DNA of 57,525 nucleotides from Amphimedon queenslandica (taxonomy: Eukaryota > Porifera > Demospongiae > Haplosclerida > Niphatidae): contig NW_003546424.1 of NCBI RefSeq assembly GCF_000090795.2, positions 86,208 to 143,732 of the forward strand. Reading direction: 5' to 3'. This document shows positions 43,845 through 56,300 of the stretch, in pieces. Position 1 is the first letter of the stretch. Each line of letters begins with the position of its first letter. The notes under the pieces were generated by a model that saw only the letters and a program-made list of their open reading frames with translations, searched no databases and was not told the origin of the DNA. A program made the position numbers and the translations under genes.

Positions 43845-44834
43845 TTATTGCTCTGAGTTCGTTTCGTCTTTGTGCTTTACAAAACCTTTTTGGATTAGGT
43901 CGGGAATCTCAACAGCAACCCACGGACCTAACTAATGACAAACAAAAAAAAGAGAAAAAAAAAACATAAAAATTGGTATTATAAGAAGAGAGAGAGGGAA
44001 GGAGAGAAGGGTGAGAGAATGTATGCTTACTCCTAAAGCAATGGCATGAGCAATACCAAATTTGGGGACATTCCTTGCCCAAAGTGGTTTGAAATGATCC
44101 GTCAAACATATCTTTCCACCCCTAGCAGGAGGAAAATGGAAGGAGAGAGTAACAAATGAAAAAATGAATGGTGTCATTATGATCATAAACTAACCTGTAC
44201 ATCTTTGCTGTTTTACCATCAAGTTCAGGTATGGCTATCTCAGGCCCTGTGGCTGGATATGTCACTGGAATCTAATATAAAAGCAAGAGTAGAATTGATA
44301 CAAAGTCAGCGATATAATTTTAATTTTGATACTTAATTCAATTAAAGTTTCCTGCCCTAACATATTAATCAACATTAACAATATAATGCAATTAAAGTAT
44401 ACACCTATAATACCACACCCTGAAATACTGCATGTGAGTTTATGCTTACGTCAAATTCTAATTCAAACTCATAGGTACGGAGATCTTGAACATGCCAGCA
44501 TTTACCAAACCATCTAGAAGAGAATGTTATTCAAGAGTAGATTATTTTGCAAAGGATGAGGGTATAAATTTAAATGATCCCATACCTTGTTCCCTCTTTA
44601 TTCGACTCCAATCTAAACCAGTCTGTACCAGCCTCTTTATTATTACTAATGTACTAGAAAATAACATTATTAAAATATTATTTTAAAATTCCATTGAATT
44701 TCAAGGGATACTTTTATGAGTGAGACATATTCCTCCTTGAGTCTCTCAACCCACTTGTCCCCGTCACGGGGTCCGGCTCTTATAGAGAGGAGAGGTATAG
44801 CTGCTAGAGTTTTCTTTGTTGCTTCATCAACCAT
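43845..44834 (-). CDS. ufc1: UFM1-conjugating enzyme UFC1 (E2)
   Basis: Six exons (44834-44712, 44653-44586, 44513-44450, 44271-44195, 44121-44031, 43931-43845) give 169 aa, close to the 167 aa of human UFC1. Conserved blocks include [53 protein letters not shown] with the active-site Cys, [13 protein letters not shown] and [12 protein letters not shown]. It accepts UFM1 from UBA5 and passes it to UFL1 targets at the ER. The last exon starts at 43931 (TTAGGTCCG), since the alternative AG four bases on breaks the frame. It is tandem with the receptor gene (about 200 bp) and with selenoprotein S upstream. Confidence 0.96.
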
Positions 44835-44999
44835 TTTGACAATTAAATTACAAAACCACACCTCCTTAATTGAAAGGAGTGGCTTTTGATCTCATTAATT
44901 ATTCATTATTATTAATCCATTAATAATAATTATGATGCATGTATAAATAACAGAGAAATCAGAAATGAAGCAATAATTATAAGATAAGGACGACCCTAT

Positions 45000-45066
45000 C
45001 CACCTGCATCATCAGACACCTTCCAACTGTGCCCAGTTTTAAGAAGGTATCTTCATTACACTCTCC
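45000..45066 (-). ncRNA. SECIS element in the selenoprotein S 3'UTR
   Basis: On the minus strand the 3'UTR contains AUGA, a 10 bp stem (AGATACCTTC with GAAGGTGTCT), an AAA in the apical loop followed by a mini-stem ACTG-GGCA-CAGT, and the closing GA of the SECIS quartet (core 45056-45011). Spacing and the extra apical stem fit a form 2 SECIS. It recruits SBP2 and the selenocysteine elongation factor. Confidence 0.9.
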
Positions 45067-45120
45067 CAGTAACTGGTAAGGTGCTGCAGGTTGGGATAGA
45101 AGTCAAAATGTTCTGTCCTG

Positions 45121-45170
45121 ACTCACACGTTTTGCCATGGCAATGGTTACCATAGCAATAACGTGTGATG
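45121..45170 (-). promoter_or_regulatory. Hairpin directly after the Sec UGA and stop codon
   Basis: In the minus-strand RNA, CACACGUUAUUGCUAUGG pairs with CCAUGGCAAAACGUGUG (about 17 pairs, one bulged A, loop about 8 nt). It starts roughly 10 nt after the UAA that follows UGA-GGU. Its position recalls selenocysteine redefinition elements near UGA codons; the function is inferred. Confidence 0.65.
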
Positions 45171-45171
45171 C

Positions 45172-46756
45172 TTAACCTCATCCACCACCTCCAACTATAA
45201 AAAATTTTAAAAAATTATGAAAAACATTAAAAAATAGTAAAGCTTTTAAACAAATTAACCTTGTCTCCTACTACTTGGTCTGAAACCTCCTCCCCTTCCC
45301 CCTCCTCCTCCAAGCGGAAGGTAATTTGAATCATAACTTTTCTCAGCTTTCTTCTATCATAAATTATACAGCATGTCTCCTCTCTTTCTCTTTGTACAGT
45401 CTTACTTTAGTTTTTGATTTTGCTACAACTTTAAACGTCTCCCATTGCTCTATCTTCTCATCTCTTTTCTTGGCTTCTCTCTACAAAAGATAATGTCACA
45501 TTCTATGTGTTCCTCTCTCTCTCTCTCTTTCTCACTTCTTCTATTTTCTTTGCACGAACAGCTGCATCTTCATCTAGTTTTCTTTGCATCCTCTCACGTG
45601 CTTGTAGCATAGCGTCTTGATACTTCTCAGCTTTTACTGGATCTAAATAAGAAATTAGTAGCAGCAAAGATATGTTTATTATCAGTATCAGTATCTTACA
45701 GGGTCTTTGGGCAAATTTCGTCAAAAATGACTAGGAGAGAATTCTCCATTTTTATAATTTTTTTCTAATACATATACATGTTTTTACGTTGTATTTCAAG
45801 TTTGAGCTGATTCTGATCAAAATTAGATTTTTTATGAATTTTTAAAGTTACTAAAAAATCAGGCCAAAGACCATGGGCTATAGTACAGGGGTTCTGGCCA
45901 AATTTCGCCAAAAATGACTAGGAGAGAATTCTCCATTTTTATAATTTTTTCTGATACATATACATGTTCTTATGTTGTATTTCAAGTTTGAGCTGATTTC
46001 GATCACAATTGAATTTTTTATAAATTTTTAAAGTTACTCAAAAATCAGGCCAAAGACCATGGGCTATAGTACAGGGGTTCTGGCCAAATTTCGCCAAAAA
46101 TGACTAGGAGAGAATTCTCCATTTTTATAATTTTTTCTGATACATATACATGTTCTTATGTTGTGTATCAAGTTTGAGCTGATTCCGATCACAATTGAAT
46201 TTTTTATGATTTTTCAAAGTTACCCCAAAGCCATGTACTGGCACATTGTATTGTAGTGCTTGTCAGCTCATGAAGCTCATGCTATTTAGCTCACTTAGCA
46301 TGCTTTGGGAGAAACCCTGAGCCCATAATGAGTGTAAATATTTCTAATACTTATGTGTGACAGTGCATATGGCATCCAAATCTGAGCTCACCAAAGTTTC
46401 TTTCCTCTTGTCTTTCTTTCTGTTTCCTTTGCCATTCCTGTACACTGGGCCTTAGCTTGTACCACACATAGAGCAGTACTATTAGTCCCAATAGAATGAA
46501 CCAGCCGTAACGTGAAATGTACCCCCAACCTTAATTAGTAACATCATATTATATAAAAATTAGCAACCTTATTTTCATAATACCATTCAAAAATTGGTCC
46601 CAAATCCCAAGGTCGTTATATATCTGGCCTCCAGAGGATACCTTTACGTTTATTGGCTCACTTTCAGAGCTCATTTCTCCAGGATCTGGTCCCAGCTGCT
46701 CACCCTATAACGTTAAAATAAAGAATAAGTCAAAACACAAAAAGACAACTCACCAT
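45172..46756 (-). CDS. selenos: Selenoprotein S (VIMP), Sec-containing
   Basis: Seven exons (46756-46754, 46704-46584, 46529-46392, 45642-45536, 45480-45406, 45353-45260, 45194-45172) give 186 aa with selenocysteine at 185. The order is a short lumenal or N-terminal part, a TM helix (YGWFILLGLIVLLYVWYKL), a basic/acidic helix (KAEKYQDAMLQARERMQRKL) and a Gly/Arg-rich tail (GGGGGRGGGFRPSSRRQ) ending VGGGG-U-G. TGA at 45178-45180 is followed by GGT-TAA, the same C-terminal Sec-Gly arrangement as human SELENOS, and a SECIS lies downstream. SELENOS works in ER-associated degradation with derlins and p97. The first coding exon contains only the ATG; an in-frame ATG in exon 2 (EMSSES) is an alternative start. 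TGA is therefore not a stop. Confidence 0.93.
45710..46225. repeat. Head-to-tail copies of the dispersed repeat in SELENOS intron
   Basis: Nearly three direct copies with a period of about 180-185 bp begin at about 45710, 45890 and 46075 (AAATTTCGTCAAAAATGACTAGGAG ... TTTTTAAAGTTACTC). Here the family is tandem rather than inverted. It explains the unusual length of this intron. Confidence 0.85.
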
Positions 46757-46961
46757 CTTTAAAATTCTAATATTATTTCTATTTGATTAGCATTCGTTAT
46801 ATTAGAGTAATACGGTAAAAAAACAGCAAACGTAATATGACATCATCCATAAATTAATTTGATCAGGAAACTTTATGCAAATACACATGCAAGATCTCTT
46901 TCCTGTAGTATCCAGTGATATAGCCCTGCATTGAAGAGCCTCTTTTGTGATATCCCTAAAC
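46757..46961. promoter_or_regulatory. Divergent promoter region, SELENOS / receptor
   Basis: The start codons of SELENOS (-) and the receptor at 46962 (+) are 205 bp apart. The spacer is AT-rich with no coding potential and must carry both promoters. No specific motif is convincing. Confidence 0.5.
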
Positions 46962-49413
46962 ATGTTGAGCCTCAAACATTTACTACTCTGCTGCAGTATC
47001 TTCTGCTGTATTAATGGACAAAGTAAGTGTACAGAGTACAGTGATAATGTATTGTTACTTTATATTTGCCTTTTCAGTAGCCAATCCTTACAGAATAGAA
47101 GTGATCAATGTTACAATGAGATCAGGAAACAAGGCAAATGTTGCACTAAAAATCATAAATGTAAGAATAAATATACAATTAAATTCACTTATGCATTGAT
47201 GATTGTTATAATAATGTATGAAAGTGAGGAATTATTATTTTTTAAATTATATCTTGCATTTATGTATTTATATTAATGACATTAAAAGATAAAATGTGTA
47301 CATTATAGTAGTTGTTGTTTATTATAGACTAATCCCTCGTTTCAGTCAGAGCCTATCTGGTTAAGACTAACAATCTCTAATCAAACATTCAGCGAGGACT
47401 TTCTCAATGTCACAACACTTGGCACATCGATAACATCTTTTACTAAAGTCATAACCAATCTGGAACAAGATCAACAATACACTGTCACACTCTCTGCCAT
47501 TCAAAGAGACTCCGGCAGACCATTGGAACCAAGAAGAATTACTAATACATTCAGTAAGAGAGATTAATAAATGATAATAAAGTACTAGTATATACAAGCA
47601 TACGGTAATTGTAAAATATAGAACCATATTATGTAAGAATATAGGTAGTCTGTAATGAAAATAAACAGCAGTTGTAACAAGCCAAGATTACTAAGGTGTA
47701 TTTGTGTTAAAATAATTAGCGAGAGCATAAATGATACAACAGTTTGACTTATAAGAAGCTATTAATGATCCTAATATGATATGCATGTAGCTATTGCCAT
47801 CCTGCCAGACACACTTGTATGGTAAAGGTCAGTATCAGTGGGTCTGACATCACCCACAGTGTATCTGTATATAGTGAATGTAACACAAGGACATGTGTGG
47901 ATAGTCAACATTAACAAGCACTAAGAAAACCAGCAATATCCTTTGTAGTATTGCGATTAGTAGGAGTAGCAAGCTCAGATAACCAGGAAGATTAGCCTTA
48001 TATGTAAATTGAATCAGTGAGTGCAGTTAGTAAGAAGAGTGCAAAGGCTTTGCTTACACAGCAACGCAACAAAAAGGAACAAGAATCGTTTTTAAATGCA
48101 CCGTTTTAAAAATAAGTCAGTTTTTGTTCTTATTTTATCACGTTTTCATTTGTTGGATCATTTTTGTTACTAAGTAAACACAGCCTGATAAGTAGCTAGT
48201 AAAGAAGTGTGTCAATGAATTACTAATGATGACGATGATTATGAAAATGTGTATTAGTTAGCTCACATTAGAGATCTATCTAATAGTAAAATACATACCG
48301 GTATGTCTCCCTCATTTTCTCTTTATAGTGACAACTAATCTTCAGTCAATCAGTATAAATGATAATCCTCAAAACTGTCAAATGACCATATCCTGTCACT
48401 TTGCACTGAGTTCTAGCGCTACTGTTTGCAATGTTAATATTGAAAATATGGCCAGTAACACGAGTGACATTGAAGGATTTCTTATATCAAGAGACGGGGA
48501 GGAAGAACAAATAGCAAGTAGAGTCCTCTCTGGAATGGAGTATTTCTCACTGGCAAGAGATGAACTGTATGAAGCTGAAGGATACGGAATGAGGAATGAA
48601 GTGAGATTGGATAGTTTGGAGACAAGTACAGAGTTTGAGCTAACTGGAAACATAGTAATGGATAGATGTAGAGGTAATGGATTAATAATACAATAATATT
48701 TTATTAATTATTTTATTTCAGATGATGGTACACCATCTGATGAAGATAACCTCTTTCTTAAAGTTGGAGTACCAATCATTGTCATTGTTATAGTTGGGAT
48801 GATACTACTGATAATAGTAATGCTAGTTGTAATACTCATAGCACGAAAGAAACGAGTCGGGAAAGAAAAATGTCCAAGCAAAAAATTAAGTCTTGACAAT
48901 AGCAATAAAAAAGAGCTGATATTGAACATAGAAAAAAGAGAAGGGAGCGACGAGAGAGAAGGAGAGAGTAATTCACCACAACCCCAGTATGTTGAAGTAC
49001 TTCCCAAGGATTCAGAATCACCGACCGGGGCAGTGTCACCATCTCCTACTCCAAATCCTCACAGAAAAGAAGAAAAAGATAAAAAAAGAAAGGAAGATGA
49101 TGAAAATGATGACGATGCTTATGAAAATGTGGAGGATTATCTGACGCCCGTACCTCTTCATAGTACAAATGAGAAAAGAGAAGAGAGTAATGGCATTGTA
49201 AAAGGTAATGGTAAAAAGGAGGAAGAGGGGGATCAGAATATGTATGTGAATGTTGGAGCTTCTAATGGGAAAAGAAGAGGAAACGTGAAACCAGTTGCAC
49301 AGAATATACAGAGAGCGCCAGCGGAGGATTCTTCCTCAAGAGATGACGAGGAGGAGTACATGGAAATGATAGCAAATCCTTCTCATGAGACGAATGAGAG
49401 TTTGTACCAGTAA
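46962..49413 (+). CDS. Single-pass receptor with phosphotyrosine-motif tail
   Basis: Five exons (46962-47022, 47078-47160, 47328-47553, 48329-48673, 48722-49413) give 468 aa. A signal peptide (MLSLKHLLLCCSIFCCINGQ) is followed by an extracellular part of about 220 aa with beta-strand-like sequence and an FN3-like segment in exons 2-3. A TM helix (about 254-280: VGVPIIVIVIVGMILLIIVM) and a tail of about 185 aa follow. The tail is charged and carries YVEV (Y328), YENV (Y372), YVNV (Y413), YMEM (Y451) and a C-terminal YQ. YxN fits Grb2-type SH2 binding and YMEM fits PI3K p85 binding. I do not recognise the ectodomain family. Exon 4 (345 bp) may be a second beta-sandwich. An intron of 775 bp (47554-48328) contains no other feature. 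Confidence 0.82.
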
Positions 49414-50121
49414 TTTTGTTGTGCAGCTAATTTGCAATAATTCCGTCAAATTGTAATAAATATTGTGATTTTAGTGAATTTTTTTATCAGAAAAAAAATT
49501 ATAAAAATAGAGAGTTTTTGACAGAATTTGGCTGATGACCCAAGGCTATTATTGCAATTTTGGAGCGACTTGAAAAATTCATAAAAAATCCAAATTTGAT
49601 CAAAATCAGTTCAAACTTGATAACATAAGAACATGTATATCTATCAGAAAAAATTATAAAAATGGAAAATTCTTTCCTAACCATTTTTGACGAAATTTGG
49701 CTGATGACCCAAGGCTATTATAGCTTTTGGTCCTTGGCCCGGTTCTGAAGCAACTTCAAAAAATTTATAAAAAAAAAATTTGATTGGAATCAGTTCAAAC
49801 TTGATAAATAACATAAGAACATGTGTATCTATCAGAAAAAAGTATAAAATTGGAAAATTCTCTCCCAACCATTTTTAATGTGCTATAGCCCAGTCTTTTG
49901 GCAGCAATTTTACAAATTCATTTTTTTGGAATCAGTTGAAACATTATTTGATGTTCAATGACTAACTATGTACTAAATTGCAAGTGATTAGTTTAATTTT
50001 AATTATATTTTTTAAAAGCCAAGGTATAAGCCTAAAGTATAATTAATAAAAAAGGTACAAAAATATCAATAATTTCTTTTAATGATCAGATAGTCAATCT
50101 TCAAAAATGAGGAACAACAAC

Positions 50122-50185
<64 letters not shown>

Positions 50186-50373
50186 TAATATAATAAAAAT
50201 TTAATAACAATAACAAGTTGTAAGTCAATACAACTATTAACTACCAATGAGATATCTTAATATTACATTAATAAAAACAACAAAGCAAAATAACAAAAAT
50301 CCTTGGCTTGCCTCTACAAACTACAGCATCAAATATTTAATTAATTAATAATATTTCAGTCGAGCAGTTTTTT
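49414..50373. repeat. Foldback-family copies and AAT microsatellite
   Basis: Between the two convergent receptor genes, 49490-49940 holds at least two tandem arms of the dispersed repeat (inverse orientation relative to 45710-46220). 50119-50183 is an uninterrupted AAT run of about 20 units. No gene is seen. Confidence 0.8.
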
Positions 50374-53300
50374 CTAATTATTATGGACGTCAGAATAAAT
50401 GACGTTGGCTGGATTACTTCCAGTGACTGGAACACCCTGAGTATTCTTTAGATCAAGATCAGCATATACTGTACCATCACCTCCCTTCTACAATAAAAAA
50501 CAACAACAACAATAATAATAATAACAATAATGATTATAATTAAGAGGTGTGGTATAATAGAAATGGGCAGAGAATAACAAAAGTGATGGGTGTGGTCATC
50601 AATAATTTATCATGAGTGTATTGTATAGAGTGTGTACATTATAAACACAAGGGAAGAGCAGTGTCATTAAATATTTAGTTATACAACACTGACATGTACA
50701 TGTACGTGTACAAGACCAGCTGCATGATTGTCTGCTACGCCAATTTGCATTTAACACTTGATAATGGAAGTGAAGACAATTTTATAAATTAAATTAACAA
50801 ATCTAGCCTAGAACACACACACACACACACACACAGTCATGATGTCTGTAGAATCAGTACTGAAACATGTACATGAGCATGTAGGGTTGTAGATAAACAT
50901 AACTACATGTTTATATAAATGTGTACTTTTGTTGTACACAAATTGAAAGGGAAACAACAACGCCCTGCTTCGTTACACATTGCTTGTTTACTATAAGCTA
51001 GTAGGCAGTTCAGTAGTCAGTGTATACCCCAACAGTACACAGTGTATCTTTATTGTATAAACAGAAGACATACATACCCTCTCAGTCAATATTATTCTGC
51101 CACTCTCTCTTGTCATTATAGTAAAGACAATACATGGAGTGAGTGGTTAAACAACTCTACACCTCCCGCAAAGTTGGAGACAGACATATTAGACAAAATT
51201 ATAATTTACTCTCTTCTCTCTCTAGAATATGTAAATTATGTTTATCTAATAAAGTAAACGTGTACATATTTCTCCTGCTTCCTTGCTGGCTTCACATTCC
51301 TGCGGACTACAGTGGCCAAAAAAGACAACTCACCTCAAAAGAATATCAATAGGCCCACAACAGCACATGACATGATACTACACTAACATACAGTACAAGC
51401 TAACACAGTATACTATTACTATACTGTTAGTATACTGTTACTATTACTACATCGCTACTATACTGTTACTATCTGTACTACTACATACACTTACAGAGTT
51501 TACTACACATTTACTACACGTTAATAGATAAGTTGGCAGGTGTACACTTTAGGGAAAACTAACCCACACAGTCCATTGCAGACCATTAGCTAAGTCTATA
51601 TACACATGCACAAGTACATGTGTACATATTCTATTAAACATGATTTGATATCACATTGTAGGTTGTTATGGTTTAGAAGTAATGCTATCACAAACTGTAT
51701 ACATAATGGAGTCACATGCTGTTTAGAGATGTAGTAATGTTGGCAGGTGCATGCCTAATGAGAATATGTACAAGTTTATATGGGCGGTAGTTAAATTAGT
51801 ACAGGTGGATTAGGTGACTTAAAACATGATGTGGGTGTCACAACTCCTACTGGGTAAACTACTGCTAACAGACCCACAGTTTAAATCAATGGCTTGATAT
51901 TGTAAATAAGCCTCTTGTTATCATCAAGAGAATAATGATGGACATACAGCATTACTCTTTTACTAATAAAATTCCTTATACATCATGTTACTGACACTTA
52001 GATAATAAGCAACATTATCAGATAAGAATGTACATGTACATGTACTGCTAGTAAATGAGAATTGTCCTGTTGGGCCAGGAGAGACAGAGGGGGAGTGAGT
52101 GGCTGTAGTGTGAAAGTGTGTGTGGCCATATTGTCTTGGCAGTTGTAAAGATTGTATAGTAACACATAGCTCCATTAACAATCCTTGTTGCTACATTACA
52201 TCAATGGTATTCACCCTATACCCTTCCTTTATACAAATACACAGGACTCATGTACATATACACACCATTAATTCAATACACTAACAGCATATTAACCATG
52301 AACACACATACATGTACATACATAGTGTTAGGGACATAGTGTTAGGGACATAGTGTTAGGGACATTCTTTCCTATTGTCAACAAGCAGTGATTAAATCAA
52401 TGTTCAAGTTACTGATAGTGTTGGACAGTAAATAAGGTAGTAGCCCAGTGACTAAAGCATGATAACAACAAGGTACTAATCTTGCAATTATTGAGTTATG
52501 ATGAACATACATATGTACATATGTAATCTGTGTACATATGTACACGGCTGGAATTAGAGTGCCTTGATAAACAAAGGATTAGTCAAGCATTGAGTGAATG
52601 TTTAGAAATGAATGAGGTAGACTCCCCGACACACTTTTAAAATCTAATAAACAGCCATTACAAACAAGGTGTGCATTATAGAGATGGTTTTAGAAATCAC
52701 ACCCTCAAACAATAACACTTTAAAATCACACTTTAAAATCACACTTTAAAACAGGTGGCAAATTCTCCCTCCTTCCCTCTCTCTCTCTTTATCCAATACA
52801 CCATATAACATCACAGTGACACTCTATACGATGCAATATTCCTAGTGGTGTGATCAGTGTATATTCATGATGATGTAAGTACAATATCATACTATTATTC
52901 ATGAATAGAGACTATACAAGGCTAGTCTCTATAACAATATAGTATTACATCAATGGCACAGAATAAACTAACTGCCTATACTACATGTACATAACCTCCA
53001 GATAATAATGGCTAGAGGTTGGATTGTGGGTCACTAAACTTGGCCTCTATCAATACACACAACATGATAAAATGAATGTCTTCCCTTCCTCTTACAAGAG
53101 TACAGCAAGAGTACAAGGGAAGCTACCAGATTGACTCAATTATACTAATAAAGAAATACCTATTATCATTTGAATCATAAATAATACTCTAATACAATTA
53201 TATAATGGTATACACATGTACATGTACAAGCACAGGGTATGTAACTATACATTGAGTCATGACACAACTTCTTTCTTTCTTTCCTTAATGAATGGCCACT

Positions 53301-56300
53301 ATATATTGATATAGCCATAATAATACAACCACTACAATACAGGAGGGTCACATGTCAATACCGTATAGTGGGATATTTTCGTGGGGTCAAATTTTCGTGA
53401 TTTGGGGTGGTTGAGATTTTCGTGGGTTAAATTTTCGTGATAACTGTATTATAAGAGCCTCTGGCAAAGCCTGGTGAGCTTTCTCTACCTCTCTCTCGAC
53501 AGCTTTAATCGTTTTTGAGGGTAAGCCAAGTGTACTTTCATCAATGGAAGCTTTTTTGGAAGCGGCTTGAAGTATTTCTCCATTTCATTGCACGTGGAGC
53601 AATATACTGCAACAGGACACGCCTATACCGAATATGTGCTAAATTTTCGTGCATTAAATTTTCGTGAAAGTATCTTGGACACGAAAAACACGAAAATAAG
53701 ACTCCACGAAAATATCCCGCTATACGGTATAGAGAAGGCAATAGGATAGAACACAACACACAACAAAAGGAAACAGACTCAGATATAAAGTAAACAGTTA
53801 TCACTATCTCCGCTGGCGCTAGTACATATGTACATGTACATGAAACAGCTGTAACCAAAAAATTACCATATAAGGACATCATGTGATTAGGCTGATACTA
53901 AATATATACTAAAAGTGGTATGGGGGCAGGAAGGGTATGCGTTGTAAGGGTTCTGGAAACTATGTAAGTGTATTCATGAGCTTATGGAAGTATGGAATTT
54001 ATAATTAGAGTAAAAGACATAGAGAAATAATAGAGAGAATAGAAATGAAGACATACAGTACATGAATGTGTATAGAAGACTAACTCACTTTCTCTTTATC
54101 AACTTGTGCATACACTGCTTGTTGCTGCTGTGGTTTAGACTTATCCACTTCAGCATATAGATACTCCATATTAGGTGCTTGTGTTCTCTGTATGGTGCTA
54201 GGGTCTTGATAGGTAGCCAGCTCAGACTGAGGTTGAGGAGGAGGACGTCTTGTCGATCCTTTGCTTGGCTGTGCATACAATTCCCCAGTGGTTGGTGCTG
54301 CCTCTCTTTGAATGTCTTCACTGGACATTGCTTCTTGATATATAGGCTGACCTGTTGCAGGACTACTACTATAATATAAATTAAAATAAAAATTAAAAAG
54401 CTCAAAATTACCCATGGTCTTTCTTGTCTACTAATGCAATAGGCTCTGTTGAATCTAAAAGAAGAAATACACTTACCTTAAATACGTTCATTTTAATGTA
54501 CATAATTTAATGTATGTATTAGTCTAATGGGGCAGCTTAAAGGATCTTATTAAATTGGCCTACCTCTTCTTTGATCGAAATTGGCTATACACAAAAGAGA
54601 TGGTCTATATATGCTGTACTTTACATAAGTGAGTAGTACTGACCTTGCTCTCCTTTAGATTTACGCCAGACCAGGTAACCAACAACAATGAGTATTAGTA
54701 TAACAATGATAATCAGTGCTACGCCAACTCCTATACCAATGTACACTGCACTGTCTAATCCACCTGAATTGAAAAATAATAATGACATTAATTAATCATA
54801 AACACATACTAGGACTTCTAGTTGGTATAGATGTTGGTGTGGATTGTGTTGAGTTGCTCGTACTTGTAACTACTATATTATAATGTAAATGTTGCAGATA
54901 AAGTGAAGTACATGCTTACCAGGTGTACTACTAGTAACAGAAGGTGACATTGTCATACTCATTCGTGTAATAGTAGGAGAAGGAACAGAAGTACTAATGA
55001 TGCCTGTAGAAGTGAGGGAAGAAGTAGAAATAGTAAGAAATGATATAGTAGTTGAAGACACTTCAGTTGTTGAAGTAGAAATTATCACTAAAGTATATAC
55101 AAGTATTTACAGCAAAATAATAATTAACAATAACTAACTTATTGTAGCTGATGCAATAGGACCAGTTCCTAATGTATTAACAGCTTCCACTCCAACAGTA
55201 TACACTGATCCTGCAACAACACTAGACCGTATAATGTATGAAGTGTTAGGAGCTAATATTGTTATACTAGCATCACTTGTAACATTATGATGTAGTGTAT
55301 AACTTAATACAGGGAGAAACATAAGGGTAGGTGGCTACAAAGATAATATAGGGTCACTGTTTAGTGTTAAATAACTTACTTCATCCCATGATATGTTAAT
55401 ACTGAGACCAGTCTGATTTACCATTAAGTCACTCACAAATTCAGGGACTGTTCATAAAATATCTAAGAATAACTGTATTATCATTAATCTACTTACCATT
55501 AGCTTCAAATGATTTTTCATCCATAGGGTTCATATATCTACCCCCAGTATCAACAGCTACTACACTAATAGAATATTCTGTATCATTAGTTGAAGGTACT
55601 GGTAAACTCAGACTAGTATCATTAGTACTGATAGTATAGTCAATACTAGTAACATTAACATTGTAATGAGATACACAAGTACTGTTTGATGGAGACCAGG
55701 AGAAGGTAAGAGTATCAGAAGTGAAGTTAGGATCATTAGGAACAGGAGCATCTGGAATACCTTTAGGGGAGAAAGTGAGAGGGGAAGATATACTCGTATA
55801 AAATATTCTACCTGCTATTAATATAGGGCAGGTAACTGCTGGATAGCTACCAGTACCACGTGCATCACATTCAACAGTGTAATCATTGATACTTAATGAT
55901 GGAGTAAACGATATATCAGAGACAATAGGACCAGAACTATCCGTCAGGTTGGCAGTGAAGTCATTCCTGATAATTGACATTGCTGGTAATGGTTGATTTA
56001 CAGCATATGGAACAACACCAGCAATTGCAAGATTATTATCATCGAATATTGTCCATCTTAAAGTATCAGCTCCACCAGTTGTATTTACACTACACTCATA
56101 ACTAACTGGCTGAGAGAGACACACTGAACTGGGACAATTAGTGAACTGAGGAGTACCTATACAATTGTATAAATAGGATTTTATCATCATCATCATCATC
56201 ATTAATATTATTATTAATACTTTACAACTTAAAATGCTACAGAGAAAAGACAGTGAAATTATGGAAAGACAATGAAAGTTGAGGGTACACCAAGCAAAGT

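Noticed and set aside
45178..45180. TGA as the stop codon of SELENOS
   Set aside because: It is followed by Gly-stop as in other selenoprotein S genes, and a SECIS is present.
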